A DNA stretch of 64,000 nucleotides from Limimaricola variabilis (lineage in GTDB: Bacteria; Pseudomonadota; Alphaproteobacteria; Rhodobacterales; Rhodobacteraceae). Below the pieces are notes generated by a model. It ran no database searches. It was given only the letters and a program-made list of their open reading frames with translations, and was not told the DNA's origin. Shown here piece by piece: positions 26,942 to 36,271 of this stretch. The stretch lies in the NCBI RefSeq assembly GCF_014195545.1, contig NZ_JACIBX010000008.1, positions 1 to 64,000 of the forward strand, given 5' to 3'. The translations under genes and the position numbers were made by a program. Numbering within the stretch: the stretch's first letter is position 1; every line of letters starts with the position of its first letter.

Positions 26942-28123
26942 ATGAATGGAGCGGATACGGCCTGGATCATCACGGCCACGGCGCTGGTACTGTTCATGAC
27001 CCTCCCGGGTCTGGCGCTGTTCTATGGCGGGCTGGTGCGCTCCCGCAACGTGTTGAGCGTGTTCATGCATTGCTACGCCATCGCCTGCCTGATGAGCGTG
27101 CTGTGGTTCCTGCTGGGCTACTCGATCGCCTTCGGCCCGGGCGAGGGCGGGCTCTGGGGCGGGCTGGGCAAGGCGCTGCTCGCGGGCGTCGATGCCGACA
27201 GCCTCGCCGGCACGCTGCCCGAGGTGCTTTTCTTCGCCTTCCAGATGACCTTCGCGATCATCACCCCGGCGCTGATCGTCGGTGCCTATGTCGAGCGCGC
27301 GGGCTTCGGCTTCGTGCTGCTGTTCTCGGCGCTGTGGATGCTGATCGTCTACGCGCCGGTGGTGCACTGGATCTGGGGCGGCGGCATGCTGGCCGATGGC
27401 GGCATCTTCGGCGAAACGGGCGTCCGCGACTTCGCGGGCGGCATCGTGGTGCACGAGACCGCCGGCATCGCGGCGCTGCTGCTGGCGATGTTTCTCGGTC
27501 CGCGCCGCAACACCACCACCCCGCCGCACAACCCCGGCTACGTGATGATCGGCGCGGCGATGCTCTGGGTCGGCTGGTTCGGCTTCAACGGCGGCAGCCA
27601 GCTTGCCGCCGATGGCGGCGCGGCGATGGCGATCACCGTCACCCATCTTTCGGCCGCGACCGCCTCGCTCACCTGGGCGCTGTGGGAACGGATCAAGTTC
27701 GGCAAGGCCTCTCTCGTGGGCCTCGTCACCGGCACCATCGCCGGCCTCGCCTCGATCACCCCGGCCTCCGGCTTCGTGGGCCCCGTCGAGGCGCTGATCA
27801 TCGGCGCGGTGGCGGGCGTTCTGTGCCAGGAGGCCGTGCACCTGTTCCGGGTAAAGCTGAAGATCGACGACTCGCTCGACGTCTTCGCGGTGCATGGCGT
27901 GGGCGGCATCTTCGGCACGATCATGATCGCGGTCTTCGGCGTCGGCACGTGGGCGGCACAGCTCGGCGGTCTCGCCGTGGTCGGGATCTGGACCGTGGTG
28001 GCGACGGTGGTGCTGATCAGGCTGGTGGGCCTCGTAACGCCGCTCCGGGTCAGCCGCGACATCGAGACCGAGGGGCTCGACCTCGCGGTGCATGGCGAGC
28101 GGGCCTACGACGCCGCCTCTTGA
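26942..28123 (+). CDS. amt: ammonium transporter Amt
   Basis: The 393-residue polytopic protein has about eleven membrane helices and Amt landmarks: FYGGLVRSRNVLS near the start, DFAGGIVVHETAG holding the first pore histidine, and VFAVHGVGGIFGTIM holding the second. Family members normally read INAG or ISAG after the first histidine, so ETAG is unusual. No glnK precedes it, although amt is usually paired with a PII gene. The start ATG 26942 follows AAGGAG. The 231 bases upstream hold no other gene. Confidence 0.9.
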   Translation: MNGADTAWIITATALVLFMTLPGLALFYGGLVRSRNVLSVFMHCYAIACLMSVLWFLLGYSIAFGPGEGGLWGGLGKALLAGVDADSLAGTLPEVLFFAFQMTFAIITPALIVGAYVERAGFGFVLLFSALWMLIVYAPVVHWIWGGGMLADGGIFGETGVRDFAGGIVVHETAGIAALLLAMFLGPRRNTTTPPHNPGYVMIGAAMLWVGWFGFNGGSQLAADGGAAMAITVTHLSAATASLTWALWERIKFGKASLVGLVTGTIAGLASITPASGFVGPVEALIIGAVAGVLCQEAVHLFRVKLKIDDSLDVFAVHGVGGIFGTIMIAVFGVGTWAAQLGGLAVVGIWTVVATVVLIRLVGLVTPLRVSRDIETEGLDLAVHGERAYDAAS

Positions 28124-28199
28124 GGGCGGCCCGCGACAGGCTAGATTTCGCGGCGCGGCACCCCGGGGTGTCGCGCCGTTTTCAATTCAGGGGGCATCC

Positions 28200-28571
28200 A
28201 TGAAGACCGCCAAGGACTATCTCGACGAGGCCAACGCGCAGGTCACGCGCATCCCGGCCCAGGAGGCGATCAAGAAGCACGGCACCGACGCGCTCTTCGT
28301 CGACGTGCGCGATTCCGGCGCCATCGCCAAGACCGGCACCATCAAGGGTGCGTTGCACGCGCCGCGCGGCTTCATCGAGTTCATAGCCGACGAGAACAGC
28401 CAGTACCACGATCCGAAGTTCCGCAAGGATGCCGACATCCACCTCGTCTGCGGCGCGGGCGGGCAGGCGGCACTCGCGGGCAAGACCCTCAAGGAGATGG
28501 GTTTCCAGAAGGTCACCAACATCGGTGGCATCGGCGACTGGAAGGAAGCCGGCGGCCCGATGGAGGAATGA
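28200..28571 (+). CDS. single-domain rhodanese-like protein
   Basis: The 123-residue cytoplasmic protein has the rhodanese fold: LFVDVRDSGAIAKTGTIKGALHAPRG near the N-terminus, and the active-site cysteine in LVCGAGGQAAL at about residue 83, followed by the final NIGGIGDWKEAGGP motif. It can carry a persulfide sulfur. The start ATG 28200 follows AGGGGGC. It lies 76 bases after amt in the same direction and may be co-transcribed. Confidence 0.88.
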   Translation: MKTAKDYLDEANAQVTRIPAQEAIKKHGTDALFVDVRDSGAIAKTGTIKGALHAPRGFIEFIADENSQYHDPKFRKDADIHLVCGAGGQAALAGKTLKEMGFQKVTNIGGIGDWKEAGGPMEE

Positions 28572-28592
28572 TCCGGCACGGATCGCAGGGCA

Positions 28593-28621
28593 GGGGCCGG
28601 GCCGATGGCGCGGCCCCTTTT
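28593..28621. terminator. terminator between rhodanese and SDR genes
   Basis: GGGGCCG (28593-28599) and CGGCCCC (28611-28617) form a stem followed by TTTT on the plus strand. It lies between converging genes and terminates the rhodanese transcript. Confidence 0.8.
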
Positions 28622-28626
28622 GCGCG

Positions 28627-29421
28627 TCAGATGTTCATCGTGCCGACCGAGCCGCCATCGACCCGGTAGGCCGACCCCACGGTGAAGCTGGCACGATCCG
28701 AGCACAGCAGCGCAATGACCGGGGCGACCTCCTCCACCTTGCCGCGCCGGCCCAGCGTCAGGAAGGGGCGCTCCTCCTTGAGGAAGCTTTCGATCGCCTC
28801 GTCCCGGCTCACGCCCAGTTCTTCGGCGCGCTTGTCCATCATGCCGTCGGTCATCGGCGTCTCGATGAAGGCGGGCGAGACGGTGTTGAACAGCACGCCC
28901 TTGGGTGCGTAGGGCATCGAGACGCATTTGGTGAAGTTCAGCAGCGCCGCCTTGGCGGCGTTGTAGACGGCCTCGTCGGCATAGGGCTGCACCGCGTTCT
29001 CGGAGGTCACGAAGACCACCCGGCCCCAACCCTTGTCGACCATGTGCGGCACCAGCGCGCGGCTGAGGCGCACGGCGGACATGAAGTCGATCTCCCAGGC
29101 CTCCATCCAGTCGTCATCGGTCATCTCCAGCGGATCACCCTTGGCGCCGGTGACGCCCGCGGCATGGACGAGGATGTCGCAGCCACCCTCCTGCGCCATG
29201 CGATCGGCGAGCTTCGCGATGTCACCGGTATCGGTCAGGTCCGCGGCCATGTGGCCGCCGAGCCCGTCGATCTCGGCCGCGGCGCTGTCAAGTTCCTCGG
29301 CGTCGATATCGCTCAGGAACGGTATCGCGCCCTCGTCGATCAGCAGCCGTGCCACCTCCTTGCCCATGCCGCCGGAGCCGCCCGTGATCAGCGCCCGCTT
29401 GCCCTTGATACCCAGTTCCAT
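28627..29421 (-). CDS. short-chain dehydrogenase/reductase
   Basis: The 264-residue SDR has cofactor motif TGGSGGMG near residue 13-20, Asp in ADLTDTGD, the NAG-equivalent VHAAGV, catalytic Ser in VTSEN, and YNAAK for the Tyr-Lys pair. The Asp after the second strand (SDIDAEE) suggests NAD preference. The start ATG 29421 follows AAGGAA. The substrate is not evident and it stands as a single gene divergent from the trehalose operon. Confidence 0.87.
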   Translation of the reverse strand: MELGIKGKRALITGGSGGMGKEVARLLIDEGAIPFLSDIDAEELDSAAAEIDGLGGHMAADLTDTGDIAKLADRMAQEGGCDILVHAAGVTGAKGDPLEMTDDDWMEAWEIDFMSAVRLSRALVPHMVDKGWGRVVFVTSENAVQPYADEAVYNAAKAALLNFTKCVSMPYAPKGVLFNTVSPAFIETPMTDGMMDKRAEELGVSRDEAIESFLKEERPFLTLGRRGKVEEVAPVIALLCSDRASFTVGSAYRVDGGSVGTMNI

Positions 29422-29567
29422 GTTCCATTCCTTGATTGGAGATGGCCTTTCAGCCTGTCGGCGGGTCAAGAGCAGGGCCACAGGAGATGTTCCCCGATAT
29501 CGGTGGGACGGAACGGAACCGCCCCCTGTGCTGACCCGTTCGCGTCAGAGGGCCAGAGAGGACGATC

Positions 29568-31325
29568 ATGAGCACGCACACGCCGCCCGCGCGGGGCAAC
29601 ACGTCATCGCAATCGCGCTGGGGCGCACATCGTGACGGCGAGCGGTGGCGCTTCGGCCTCTGGGCGCCATCCGCCAAGACCGTCGCGTTGTGGCTCGACG
29701 GCGCCGAGACCGCGATGGAGCGGGATGACGACGGCTTCTGGAGCGTCACCGCCCCGGCGGAGACGGGTCAGGACTATGCCTTCGTGATTGATGGCGAGCG
29801 TCGCCCCGACCCGGCCGCCCGGCAGCAGGCGGGCGACGTGCACGGGTCCTCGCGGCTCGTCGATCCGGGTGCGCGCGAATGGTCGGGGGGCTGGAAGGGC
29901 CGGCCCTGGGAAGACGCGGTCGTCTACGAGATGCATGTCGGCCTCTTCACGCCGGAGGGCACATTCAAGGCCGCTGCGGCCAAAATGAAGGACCTCGCCG
30001 CGCTCGGCATCACCGCGATCGAGCTCATGCCGGTGGGCCAATGGCAGGGCGCGCGCGGTTGGGGCTATGACGGCGTGCTGCCCTATGCGCCGCACCCCTC
30101 CTATGGCACGCCAGAGGAAATGCAGGAGATGGTCGAGGCGGCCCAGGCCGCCGGGCTGATGGTGATCCTCGACGTGGTCTACAACCATTTCGGCCCCGAC
30201 GGTGCCTATCTGCACGCCTATGCGCCCGAGTTCTTCGAGGAGGAGCGGCACACGCCCTGGGGCGCGGCCATCGATTTCACCGAGCCGGCAGTACGCGAGT
30301 TCTTCATCGAGAACGCGCTCTACTGGCTGCGCGATTACCGGCTCGACGGGCTCAGGCTCGACGCGGTGCACCAGATCATCGATCCCTCGCCGCACCATGT
30401 GCTGGTCGAACTGGGCGAGCGGGTGCGCGACGCGGGGCTGGACCGGCCCGTCCACCTGATCACCGAGGACGAGCGCAACGAGCCGGAGCTGCGCGATACC
30501 GGCTGCTATGTCGCGAGCTGGAACGACGATTATCACCACTCGGTGCATGTCGCCCTGACCGGCGAGAGCGAGGGCTATTACGCTCCCTTCGCGCATGACC
30601 CGATCGGCGACCTCGTGCTGGCGCTGACCCGTGGCCATGTCGAGGAGGGCCAGCCGCGCCATGGCAAGGAGACCCGGCGCGGCCGTCCCGCCGGGCACCT
30701 GCCCTGGACCGCCTTCGTCAACTCCAACCAGACCCATGACCAGGTCGGCAACCGGGCGCTGGGCGAACGGCTGATCTCGCTGTCGGACCCGCGCGGGGTC
30801 GAGGTCGCGCATGCGCTGCTGCTGACCGCGCCCTTCGTCCCGATGCTGTTCATGGGGGAAGAGGTGGGCGAAACCGCGCCCTTCCTGTTCTTCTGCGATC
30901 ACGACGGCGAACTGGCGCGGCTCACCCGAGAGGGGCGGGCCCGCGAGTTCAAGGACTTCCTGAGCTTCGGCGAGGAAGTGCCCGATCCGAACGCAAAGCA
31001 GACCTTCGAGGCCTCTCGCCCGTTCGAGGGGGATGCCGACCAGATGGAACATTGGCGCGATCTCACGCGGCGCTTGCTGTCGCTGCGTGCGGAGCGCATC
31101 GTGCCCTTGATGAAGTCGGGCCGCGCCGGTCCCGCACGCGTTACCCGCACCGGGCCGCGCGCGATCTCGGCATGCTGGCCCTTCGCTAAGGGGGAACTCG
31201 TGGCCCGGATCAATCTCGGATCGCCACCCGACACCACGCCCACCTCCGAACCGGAGGATTTCACCCTGGGCGACGTTGCCGTCGACCCTTTTGCCTTCGC
31301 CCTGACCGTGAGCCCGCATAAATGA
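29568..31325 (+). CDS. treZ: malto-oligosyltrehalose trehalohydrolase
   Basis: The 585-residue GH13 enzyme releases trehalose from maltooligosyltrehalose. An N-terminal CBM48-type beta domain (GERWRFGLWAPSAKTVALWLDGAE) leads into the barrel: VVYNHFGPDG, nucleophile region YRLDGLRLDAVHQI, acid Glu in HLITEDERN, and FVNSNQTHDQVGNRALG. It is the first gene of treZ-treY-glgX, behind AGAGGA, and overlaps treY by 4 bases. With treY it makes trehalose from glycogen or maltodextrin, a common osmolyte route. Confidence 0.95.
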   Translation: MSTHTPPARGNTSSQSRWGAHRDGERWRFGLWAPSAKTVALWLDGAETAMERDDDGFWSVTAPAETGQDYAFVIDGERRPDPAARQQAGDVHGSSRLVDPGAREWSGGWKGRPWEDAVVYEMHVGLFTPEGTFKAAAAKMKDLAALGITAIELMPVGQWQGARGWGYDGVLPYAPHPSYGTPEEMQEMVEAAQAAGLMVILDVVYNHFGPDGAYLHAYAPEFFEEERHTPWGAAIDFTEPAVREFFIENALYWLRDYRLDGLRLDAVHQIIDPSPHHVLVELGERVRDAGLDRPVHLITEDERNEPELRDTGCYVASWNDDYHHSVHVALTGESEGYYAPFAHDPIGDLVLALTRGHVEEGQPRHGKETRRGRPAGHLPWTAFVNSNQTHDQVGNRALGERLISLSDPRGVEVAHALLLTAPFVPMLFMGEEVGETAPFLFFCDHDGELARLTREGRAREFKDFLSFGEEVPDPNAKQTFEASRPFEGDADQMEHWRDLTRRLLSLRAERIVPLMKSGRAGPARVTRTGPRAISACWPFAKGELVARINLGSPPDTTPTSEPEDFTLGDVAVDPFAFALTVSPHK

Positions 31326-33727
31326 CCACGACCAAGCTTCCCCGCGCCACCTACCGTCTGCAGCTGCGCGAGGGCGTCGATTTCGACACGGTGCGCCGGC
31401 TCGTGCCCTATCTTGCCGGGCTGGGGATCAGCCACCTCTACCTGTCGCCGATCTTCACCGCCGCCTCGGGCTCGACCCACGGCTATGACGTGACCAACCC
31501 GGCCGAGATCGACCCCTGCCTCGGCGGGCGAGAAGGCTTCGACGCGCTGGCGCAGGCGGCCAAGGCGGCGGGCCTCGGCATCATCCTCGACATCGTGCCC
31601 AACCACACGGCCTTCCACCTCGAGAACCCCTGGCTGCGCGACGTGCTGCGTCACGGCCAGGACAGCCGTTATGCCAGCCATTTCGACATCGATTGGAGCA
31701 AGGGGCGGCTGGTGCTGCCCTTCCTCGGCCAGCCCTTCGAGGAGATGCTCGAGGCTGGGGCCTTCCGGCTCGAGGCGGGCGAGGAGGGACCGCAGCTCGC
31801 CACCGAATATTTCGCCGTGCCGATGGCCAAGGGCACCCTGCCGCCCGAGGATCAGCGCCGCGACCCCGAGGCGATCCGCGAGGCGCATGCCGCGCAGCCC
31901 TGGCGGCTGACGCATTGGGAATACGAGCGTGACGGCGTCACCCATCGGCGGTTCTTCAACGTGACCGGTCTGATCGGCATGCGGGTCGAGGACGAGACGG
32001 TGTTCGACGACATGCATGCGCTGCTCTTCGACCTGCTCGACAGGGATCAGGTGCAGGGCATCCGGCTCGATCACATCGACGGGCTGGCCGATCCGGCCGC
32101 CTATCTGCACCGGCTGCGCGAGCGGGTCGGCGACACGCCGGTCTGGATCGAGAAGATTCTCACCGGCGACGAGACGGTGCCGTCGGACTGGCCGATCGAG
32201 GGGACCACCGGCTACGAGGCGGCGCGCGCCATCGCCCGCATCCTCGCCGACGCCGAAGGCCTGTCGCGGCTCGACGAGAGCTGGCGCCGCGAGACCGGGC
32301 GCGAGGGCAGCTTCCACGACGCGCTGCTCAAGGCCAAGCACGAGGTGATCCGCCAAGAACTGGCGGCAGAGCTGCACCAGCTGATCGACATGGCGCGGAT
32401 CGCCGTCGGTCCCGAGGACGCGCTCGAGATCGGCGACGAGGCGCTGCGCGAGGCGATCATCGCGCTGCTCGTCGCCTTCCCGCGCTACCGGACCTACTTT
32501 GCCGAAGGAAAGGCGCCCACCGAGGAAGAGCGGGCGCTGATGGAGAAGGTGGCCGAAGAGGCCGGGGAGGGGCTGCGTTCGGACGCCACGGTCAAGCGCA
32601 TCGCGGGCTTCATCACCGACCCCGAGACCTCCGAGGAACGGGCGCTGCAGGTCCGTTTCCAGCAGGTCACCGGCGCGCTGCTGGCCAAGGCGCATGAGGA
32701 TACGGCGGGCTTCCGCTGGAACCGCTTCATCGCCGCCAACGAGGTCGGCGCCGACCCCGACGCGCCGACCGTCTCGCCCGAGGAGCTGTCTGGATGGATG
32801 CAGCGCCGCGCCGCGTCGGAGATGACGCTCACCTCGACCCACGACACCAAGCGCTCCGAGGATGCACGGATGCGGCTGGTGGCGATCAGCCATCTGCCCG
32901 AGGCCTTCCTCGCACTGTGGGACAACAGCGAGAGTGTCGAGGGCGCGCGCGACATCGACCCGAACCTGCGCTGGTACATCCTGCAGACCCTGCTGGCGAT
33001 GTGGGAGGAAGGACGCGACGACATCGCCGAGCGGCTCGGCCAGCATGTCGAGAAGGCGATGCGCGAGGCCAAGGAGGTCACCACCTGGACGCATCCCGAC
33101 GCCGATGCCGAGGCCGCGGCGCAGCGTTTCGCCAAGGCGCTGGCGCGAGCCTGGGAGGGCGAGCTGCCCGCGGGCGCGGGCCAGCTGATGGCACGCGGCG
33201 AGGCGCTGTCGCTGGCACAGACGGCGATGAAGCTGGTCATGCCCGGCATCCCCGACATCTATCAGGGGACCGAGGTCGGGGCCTTCCAGCTCACCGATCC
33301 CGACAACCGCATGGCCGTGGATTTCCGCGCCATCGCGACGCTGGCCACCAAGGGCGCGCCGGAGTGCTTCCAAGGCGAATTGGCGCTGGACGAGATCCCC
33401 GGGCCCGCCGCGACCGACGGACCCGCGCCGGAGCCGATGCCCGAACAGGACAGCTTCGCGGGCCGCAAGGCGCGGCTGATCTGCGCGGGTCTGGCGCTGC
33501 GACGCGCGCGGCCCGGATTCTTCGAGACCGCCGATGTGCGGGTCGAGGCGCCGACCGCGCAATCCCTGCTGTTGGTGCGCGAGGGTGGCGAGGGTCGGCT
33601 CGAGTTGCGCATTGACCGGCAGGGCCATGCCCCGGAGGCGCCGCGCGGCGGCGAGCCGGTCTGGCCGCGCCACGAGGCGGACGGGGACGCCGCGATCCGG
33701 CTGGATTGGTTCGCAGCCGAAAGCTGA
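31322..33727 (+). CDS. treY: malto-oligosyltrehalose synthase
   Basis: The 801-residue GH13 enzyme turns the reducing-end alpha-1,4 bond of maltodextrins into the alpha,alpha-1,1 bond of trehalose. The N-terminus PRATYRLQLREGVDFDTVRRLVPYL is diagnostic. The catalytic blocks are IVPNHTAFH, GIRLDHIDGLADP, VWIEKIL and LTSTHDTKRSEDARMRL. ATGA overlap with treZ shows coupling. The opposite strand carries a long open frame, which I consider an artefact of GC bias. Confidence 0.95.
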   Translation: MTTTKLPRATYRLQLREGVDFDTVRRLVPYLAGLGISHLYLSPIFTAASGSTHGYDVTNPAEIDPCLGGREGFDALAQAAKAAGLGIILDIVPNHTAFHLENPWLRDVLRHGQDSRYASHFDIDWSKGRLVLPFLGQPFEEMLEAGAFRLEAGEEGPQLATEYFAVPMAKGTLPPEDQRRDPEAIREAHAAQPWRLTHWEYERDGVTHRRFFNVTGLIGMRVEDETVFDDMHALLFDLLDRDQVQGIRLDHIDGLADPAAYLHRLRERVGDTPVWIEKILTGDETVPSDWPIEGTTGYEAARAIARILADAEGLSRLDESWRRETGREGSFHDALLKAKHEVIRQELAAELHQLIDMARIAVGPEDALEIGDEALREAIIALLVAFPRYRTYFAEGKAPTEEERALMEKVAEEAGEGLRSDATVKRIAGFITDPETSEERALQVRFQQVTGALLAKAHEDTAGFRWNRFIAANEVGADPDAPTVSPEELSGWMQRRAASEMTLTSTHDTKRSEDARMRLVAISHLPEAFLALWDNSESVEGARDIDPNLRWYILQTLLAMWEEGRDDIAERLGQHVEKAMREAKEVTTWTHPDADAEAAAQRFAKALARAWEGELPAGAGQLMARGEALSLAQTAMKLVMPGIPDIYQGTEVGAFQLTDPDNRMAVDFRAIATLATKGAPECFQGELALDEIPGPAATDGPAPEPMPEQDSFAGRKARLICAGLALRRARPGFFETADVRVEAPTAQSLLLVREGGEGRLELRIDRQGHAPEAPRGGEPVWPRHEADGDAAIRLDWFAAES

Positions 33728-33880
33728 CCGAGGAACCGCTTGGGTTCGGTCGGCGTTGCCGCAGGAGCCTCCCCACGGTCGGGGGCGTGTTCGCGCGCCT
33801 CCTCCCCCTATTCTCCCGGCGCCACCGCGCCGGTCATCCGCGCCGCCCGTCGGGCGCCGCCATGGAGTTCAGACATCCCG

Positions 33881-36001
33881 ATGGCCAAGGACACCCATCC
33901 GAACCTGCCCGCTTTCGATTTGGCCGCGTCGCGGTCGGACGAGCTGGGCGCCAATTATGACGGCTACGGCACCAATTTCGCGCTCTGGTCCGACAACGCG
34001 ACCCGCGTGCAGCTGTGCCTCTTCGATGACGAGGGCAAGGAGCAGATCGCCTGTCTCGACCTGCCCCGCATGGAAGGCGGGGTCTGGCATGGCTACCTGC
34101 CCGATATCGGGCCGGGCCAGGTTTACGGCTACCGCGTGCACGGCCCTTGGGCGCCAGAGCAGGGGCACCGCTTCAACCCCAACAAGCTGCTGCTTGACCC
34201 CTATGCCTGCGAATTGATCGGCGAGATCAAGTGGGATCCGGCGCTGTTCGGCTACACCCAGCCGGGCGACGACCTGCAGGGGCCGGACCCGCGTGACAGC
34301 GCGCCCTTCATGCCCAAGGGCGTGGTGGTCGATACCGATTTCGATTGGGAGGCCGACAGCGCGCTGCGCCGCCGCTGGCAGAACGGGCTGATCTACGAAA
34401 CCCATGTGAAGGGCGCGACGATGCGCCACCCGGACGTCCCCGAGGAGGATCGCGGCACCTTTGCAGGCCTCGCCTCGGACGCCTTCATCGATCACCTGAC
34501 CCGGATCGGCGCCAGCGCGGTCGAGCTGCTGCCGATCCACGCTTTCGCCAATGATGGGCATCTGGTCGACAAGGGGCTGTCGAACTACTGGGGCTACAAC
34601 ACGCTCTCCTTCTTCGCGCCGCACAAGCCCTATCTGAAATCGGGCTTCTACCGCGAGGTGAAGCAGGCGGTGAAGAAGTTCCACGCCGCCGGTCTCGAGG
34701 TGATCCTCGACGTGGTCTACAACCACACCTGCGAAGGCAACGAGATGGGGCCGACGCTGTCGTTCCGCGGCATCGACAACGCCTCCTACTACCTCCTGTC
34801 GCCCGAGAACCCGCGCCACAGCTTCGACACCACCGGCACCGGCAACACGCTCAACGTGGCGCATCCGATGGTGCTGCGCATGGTGCTCGACAGCCTGCGC
34901 TACTGGGTGCAGGTGATGCATGTCGACGGCTTCCGCTTCGACCTCGCCTCCACGCTGGGGCGCGAGGCGCAGGGCTTCGAGCGCGAGGGGTCGTTCTTCG
35001 CCGCGATCCGCCAGGATCCGGTGCTCTCCAAGGTCAAGCTGATCGCCGAGCCTTGGGATATCGGCGATGGCGGCTACCAGGTCGGCGGTTTCCCGTGGCC
35101 GTTCCGCGAATGGAACGACAAGGCGCGCGACGACATCCGCGCCTTCTGGCGCCGTGACAAGGGGCTGGTCCCGGCGATGGCCGAACGGCTCACCGGCTCG
35201 CCGGTGCAGTTCAACCACTCGCATCGTCCGGCAACATCCTCGATCAACTTCATCGCCGCGCATGACGGCTTCACCCTGTGGGACACGGTGTCCTACAACG
35301 AGAAGCACAACGAGGCGAATGGCGAGGACGGCAAGGACGGCCATTCCAACAACCTCTCCGACAACATGGGTGTCGAGGGCGCGACCGATGACGAGACCGT
35401 CAATGAAAGCCGCGTCCGCCGGGTCAAGGCGATGCTCGCCACGCTGCTGATGAGCCAGGGCGTGCCGATGATCCTCGCCGGTGACGATTTCGGCCAGACC
35501 CAGGACGGCAACAACAACGCCTATTGCCAGGACAACGAAATCACCTGGCTCGACTGGGAGAACAAGCGCGAGGAGATCACCCGCGCGGTGGCCGACCTCA
35601 TGGCCTTCCGCAAGGGGGAGGGCGGCTTGGCGCGGCTGCGCTTTGCCCGCGCGCCCGAGGACGCCCCCGATGGCGGTCCGACCGTCACTTGGCGCCACCC
35701 CGAGGGTCGGCGCATGGAGCCGGGCGACTGGGAGAACCCCGATCTCGATTGCTTCGGGATGCGGCTGGTGCCGCATGCCGAGGGGCGCGAGGTGATGGTG
35801 GTGCTGAACTCGGGCGACAATTGCGAGTTCAAGCTGCCCAAGGGCGGATGGCGCCGGGCCATCGACACGACGCTCGATCCGGTTAGCTGCGATCTGCCCG
35901 AGCAGGGCGTTGTCGGCGTCGGCTGGCAGTCGGTCGCCGTCTGGGTGCCGGACCCGGAGGCCGCGGCCGCCGAAGAGGCGGAAGCCGAAGACGAGGTCTA
36001 A
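33881..36001 (+). CDS. glgX: glycogen debranching enzyme (GlgX/TreX)
   Basis: The 706-residue isoamylase-type enzyme cuts alpha-1,6 branches to supply linear chains to TreY and TreZ. A CBM48 domain (GTNFALWSDNATRVQLCLFD) precedes the barrel, with VVYNHTCEGNEMGPTLSFRG, nucleophile block FRFDLASTLGRE, LIAEPWDIG and FIAAHDGFTLWDTVSYN. ATG 33881 matches family starts; the frame is open to 33740 without family residues. A 153-base gap without another gene separates it from treY. A strong terminator follows. Confidence 0.93.
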   Translation: MAKDTHPNLPAFDLAASRSDELGANYDGYGTNFALWSDNATRVQLCLFDDEGKEQIACLDLPRMEGGVWHGYLPDIGPGQVYGYRVHGPWAPEQGHRFNPNKLLLDPYACELIGEIKWDPALFGYTQPGDDLQGPDPRDSAPFMPKGVVVDTDFDWEADSALRRRWQNGLIYETHVKGATMRHPDVPEEDRGTFAGLASDAFIDHLTRIGASAVELLPIHAFANDGHLVDKGLSNYWGYNTLSFFAPHKPYLKSGFYREVKQAVKKFHAAGLEVILDVVYNHTCEGNEMGPTLSFRGIDNASYYLLSPENPRHSFDTTGTGNTLNVAHPMVLRMVLDSLRYWVQVMHVDGFRFDLASTLGREAQGFEREGSFFAAIRQDPVLSKVKLIAEPWDIGDGGYQVGGFPWPFREWNDKARDDIRAFWRRDKGLVPAMAERLTGSPVQFNHSHRPATSSINFIAAHDGFTLWDTVSYNEKHNEANGEDGKDGHSNNLSDNMGVEGATDDETVNESRVRRVKAMLATLLMSQGVPMILAGDDFGQTQDGNNNAYCQDNEITWLDWENKREEITRAVADLMAFRKGEGGLARLRFARAPEDAPDGGPTVTWRHPEGRRMEPGDWENPDLDCFGMRLVPHAEGREVMVVLNSGDNCEFKLPKGGWRRAIDTTLDPVSCDLPEQGVVGVGWQSVAVWVPDPEAAAAEEAEAEDEV

Positions 36002-36100
36002 GGCCGAGGCGTGGCGGGCCCGGGTCCGCCACGCAGATTTGAGGGTCAAAAGTCTGAGGTCTCCGGATGGCATGTTCCGGAAACAGAGACATACCTTTAG

Positions 36101-36134
36101 CGCCTACCGGAAAAACCCCGGTAGGCGTTTTGCT
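36101..36134 (+). terminator. rho-independent terminator of the trehalose operon
   Basis: CGCCTACCGG (36101-36110) pairs perfectly with CCGGTAGGCG (36118-36127), followed by TTTTGCTT. It lies 100 bases past glgX. The remaining bases to 36271 show only a GGGGG/CCCCC hairpin near 36164-36186 and no gene. Confidence 0.93.
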
Positions 36135-36271
36135 TGGCAGTCCTAGGATCGACAGTCTTTAAAGGGGGTACCGGGGCGTTCCCCCGCATCAACGTCCATT
36201 GCAAAACATGCCCGGCGCTTCTTGGCGGATTGACCAGCCATTTGCTCAATCAGGCAAGCAGCCAAATCTGT

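Noticed and set aside
30899-33673. 924-residue open frame antisense to treY
   Set aside because: treY carries all catalytic blocks in the other direction. The antisense frame is open because stop codons are rare opposite high-GC3 coding sequence.
36135-36271. Possible insertion-sequence remnant near the GGGGG/CCCCC hairpin
   Set aside because: No terminal inverted repeats, target duplication or transposase fragment can be seen.
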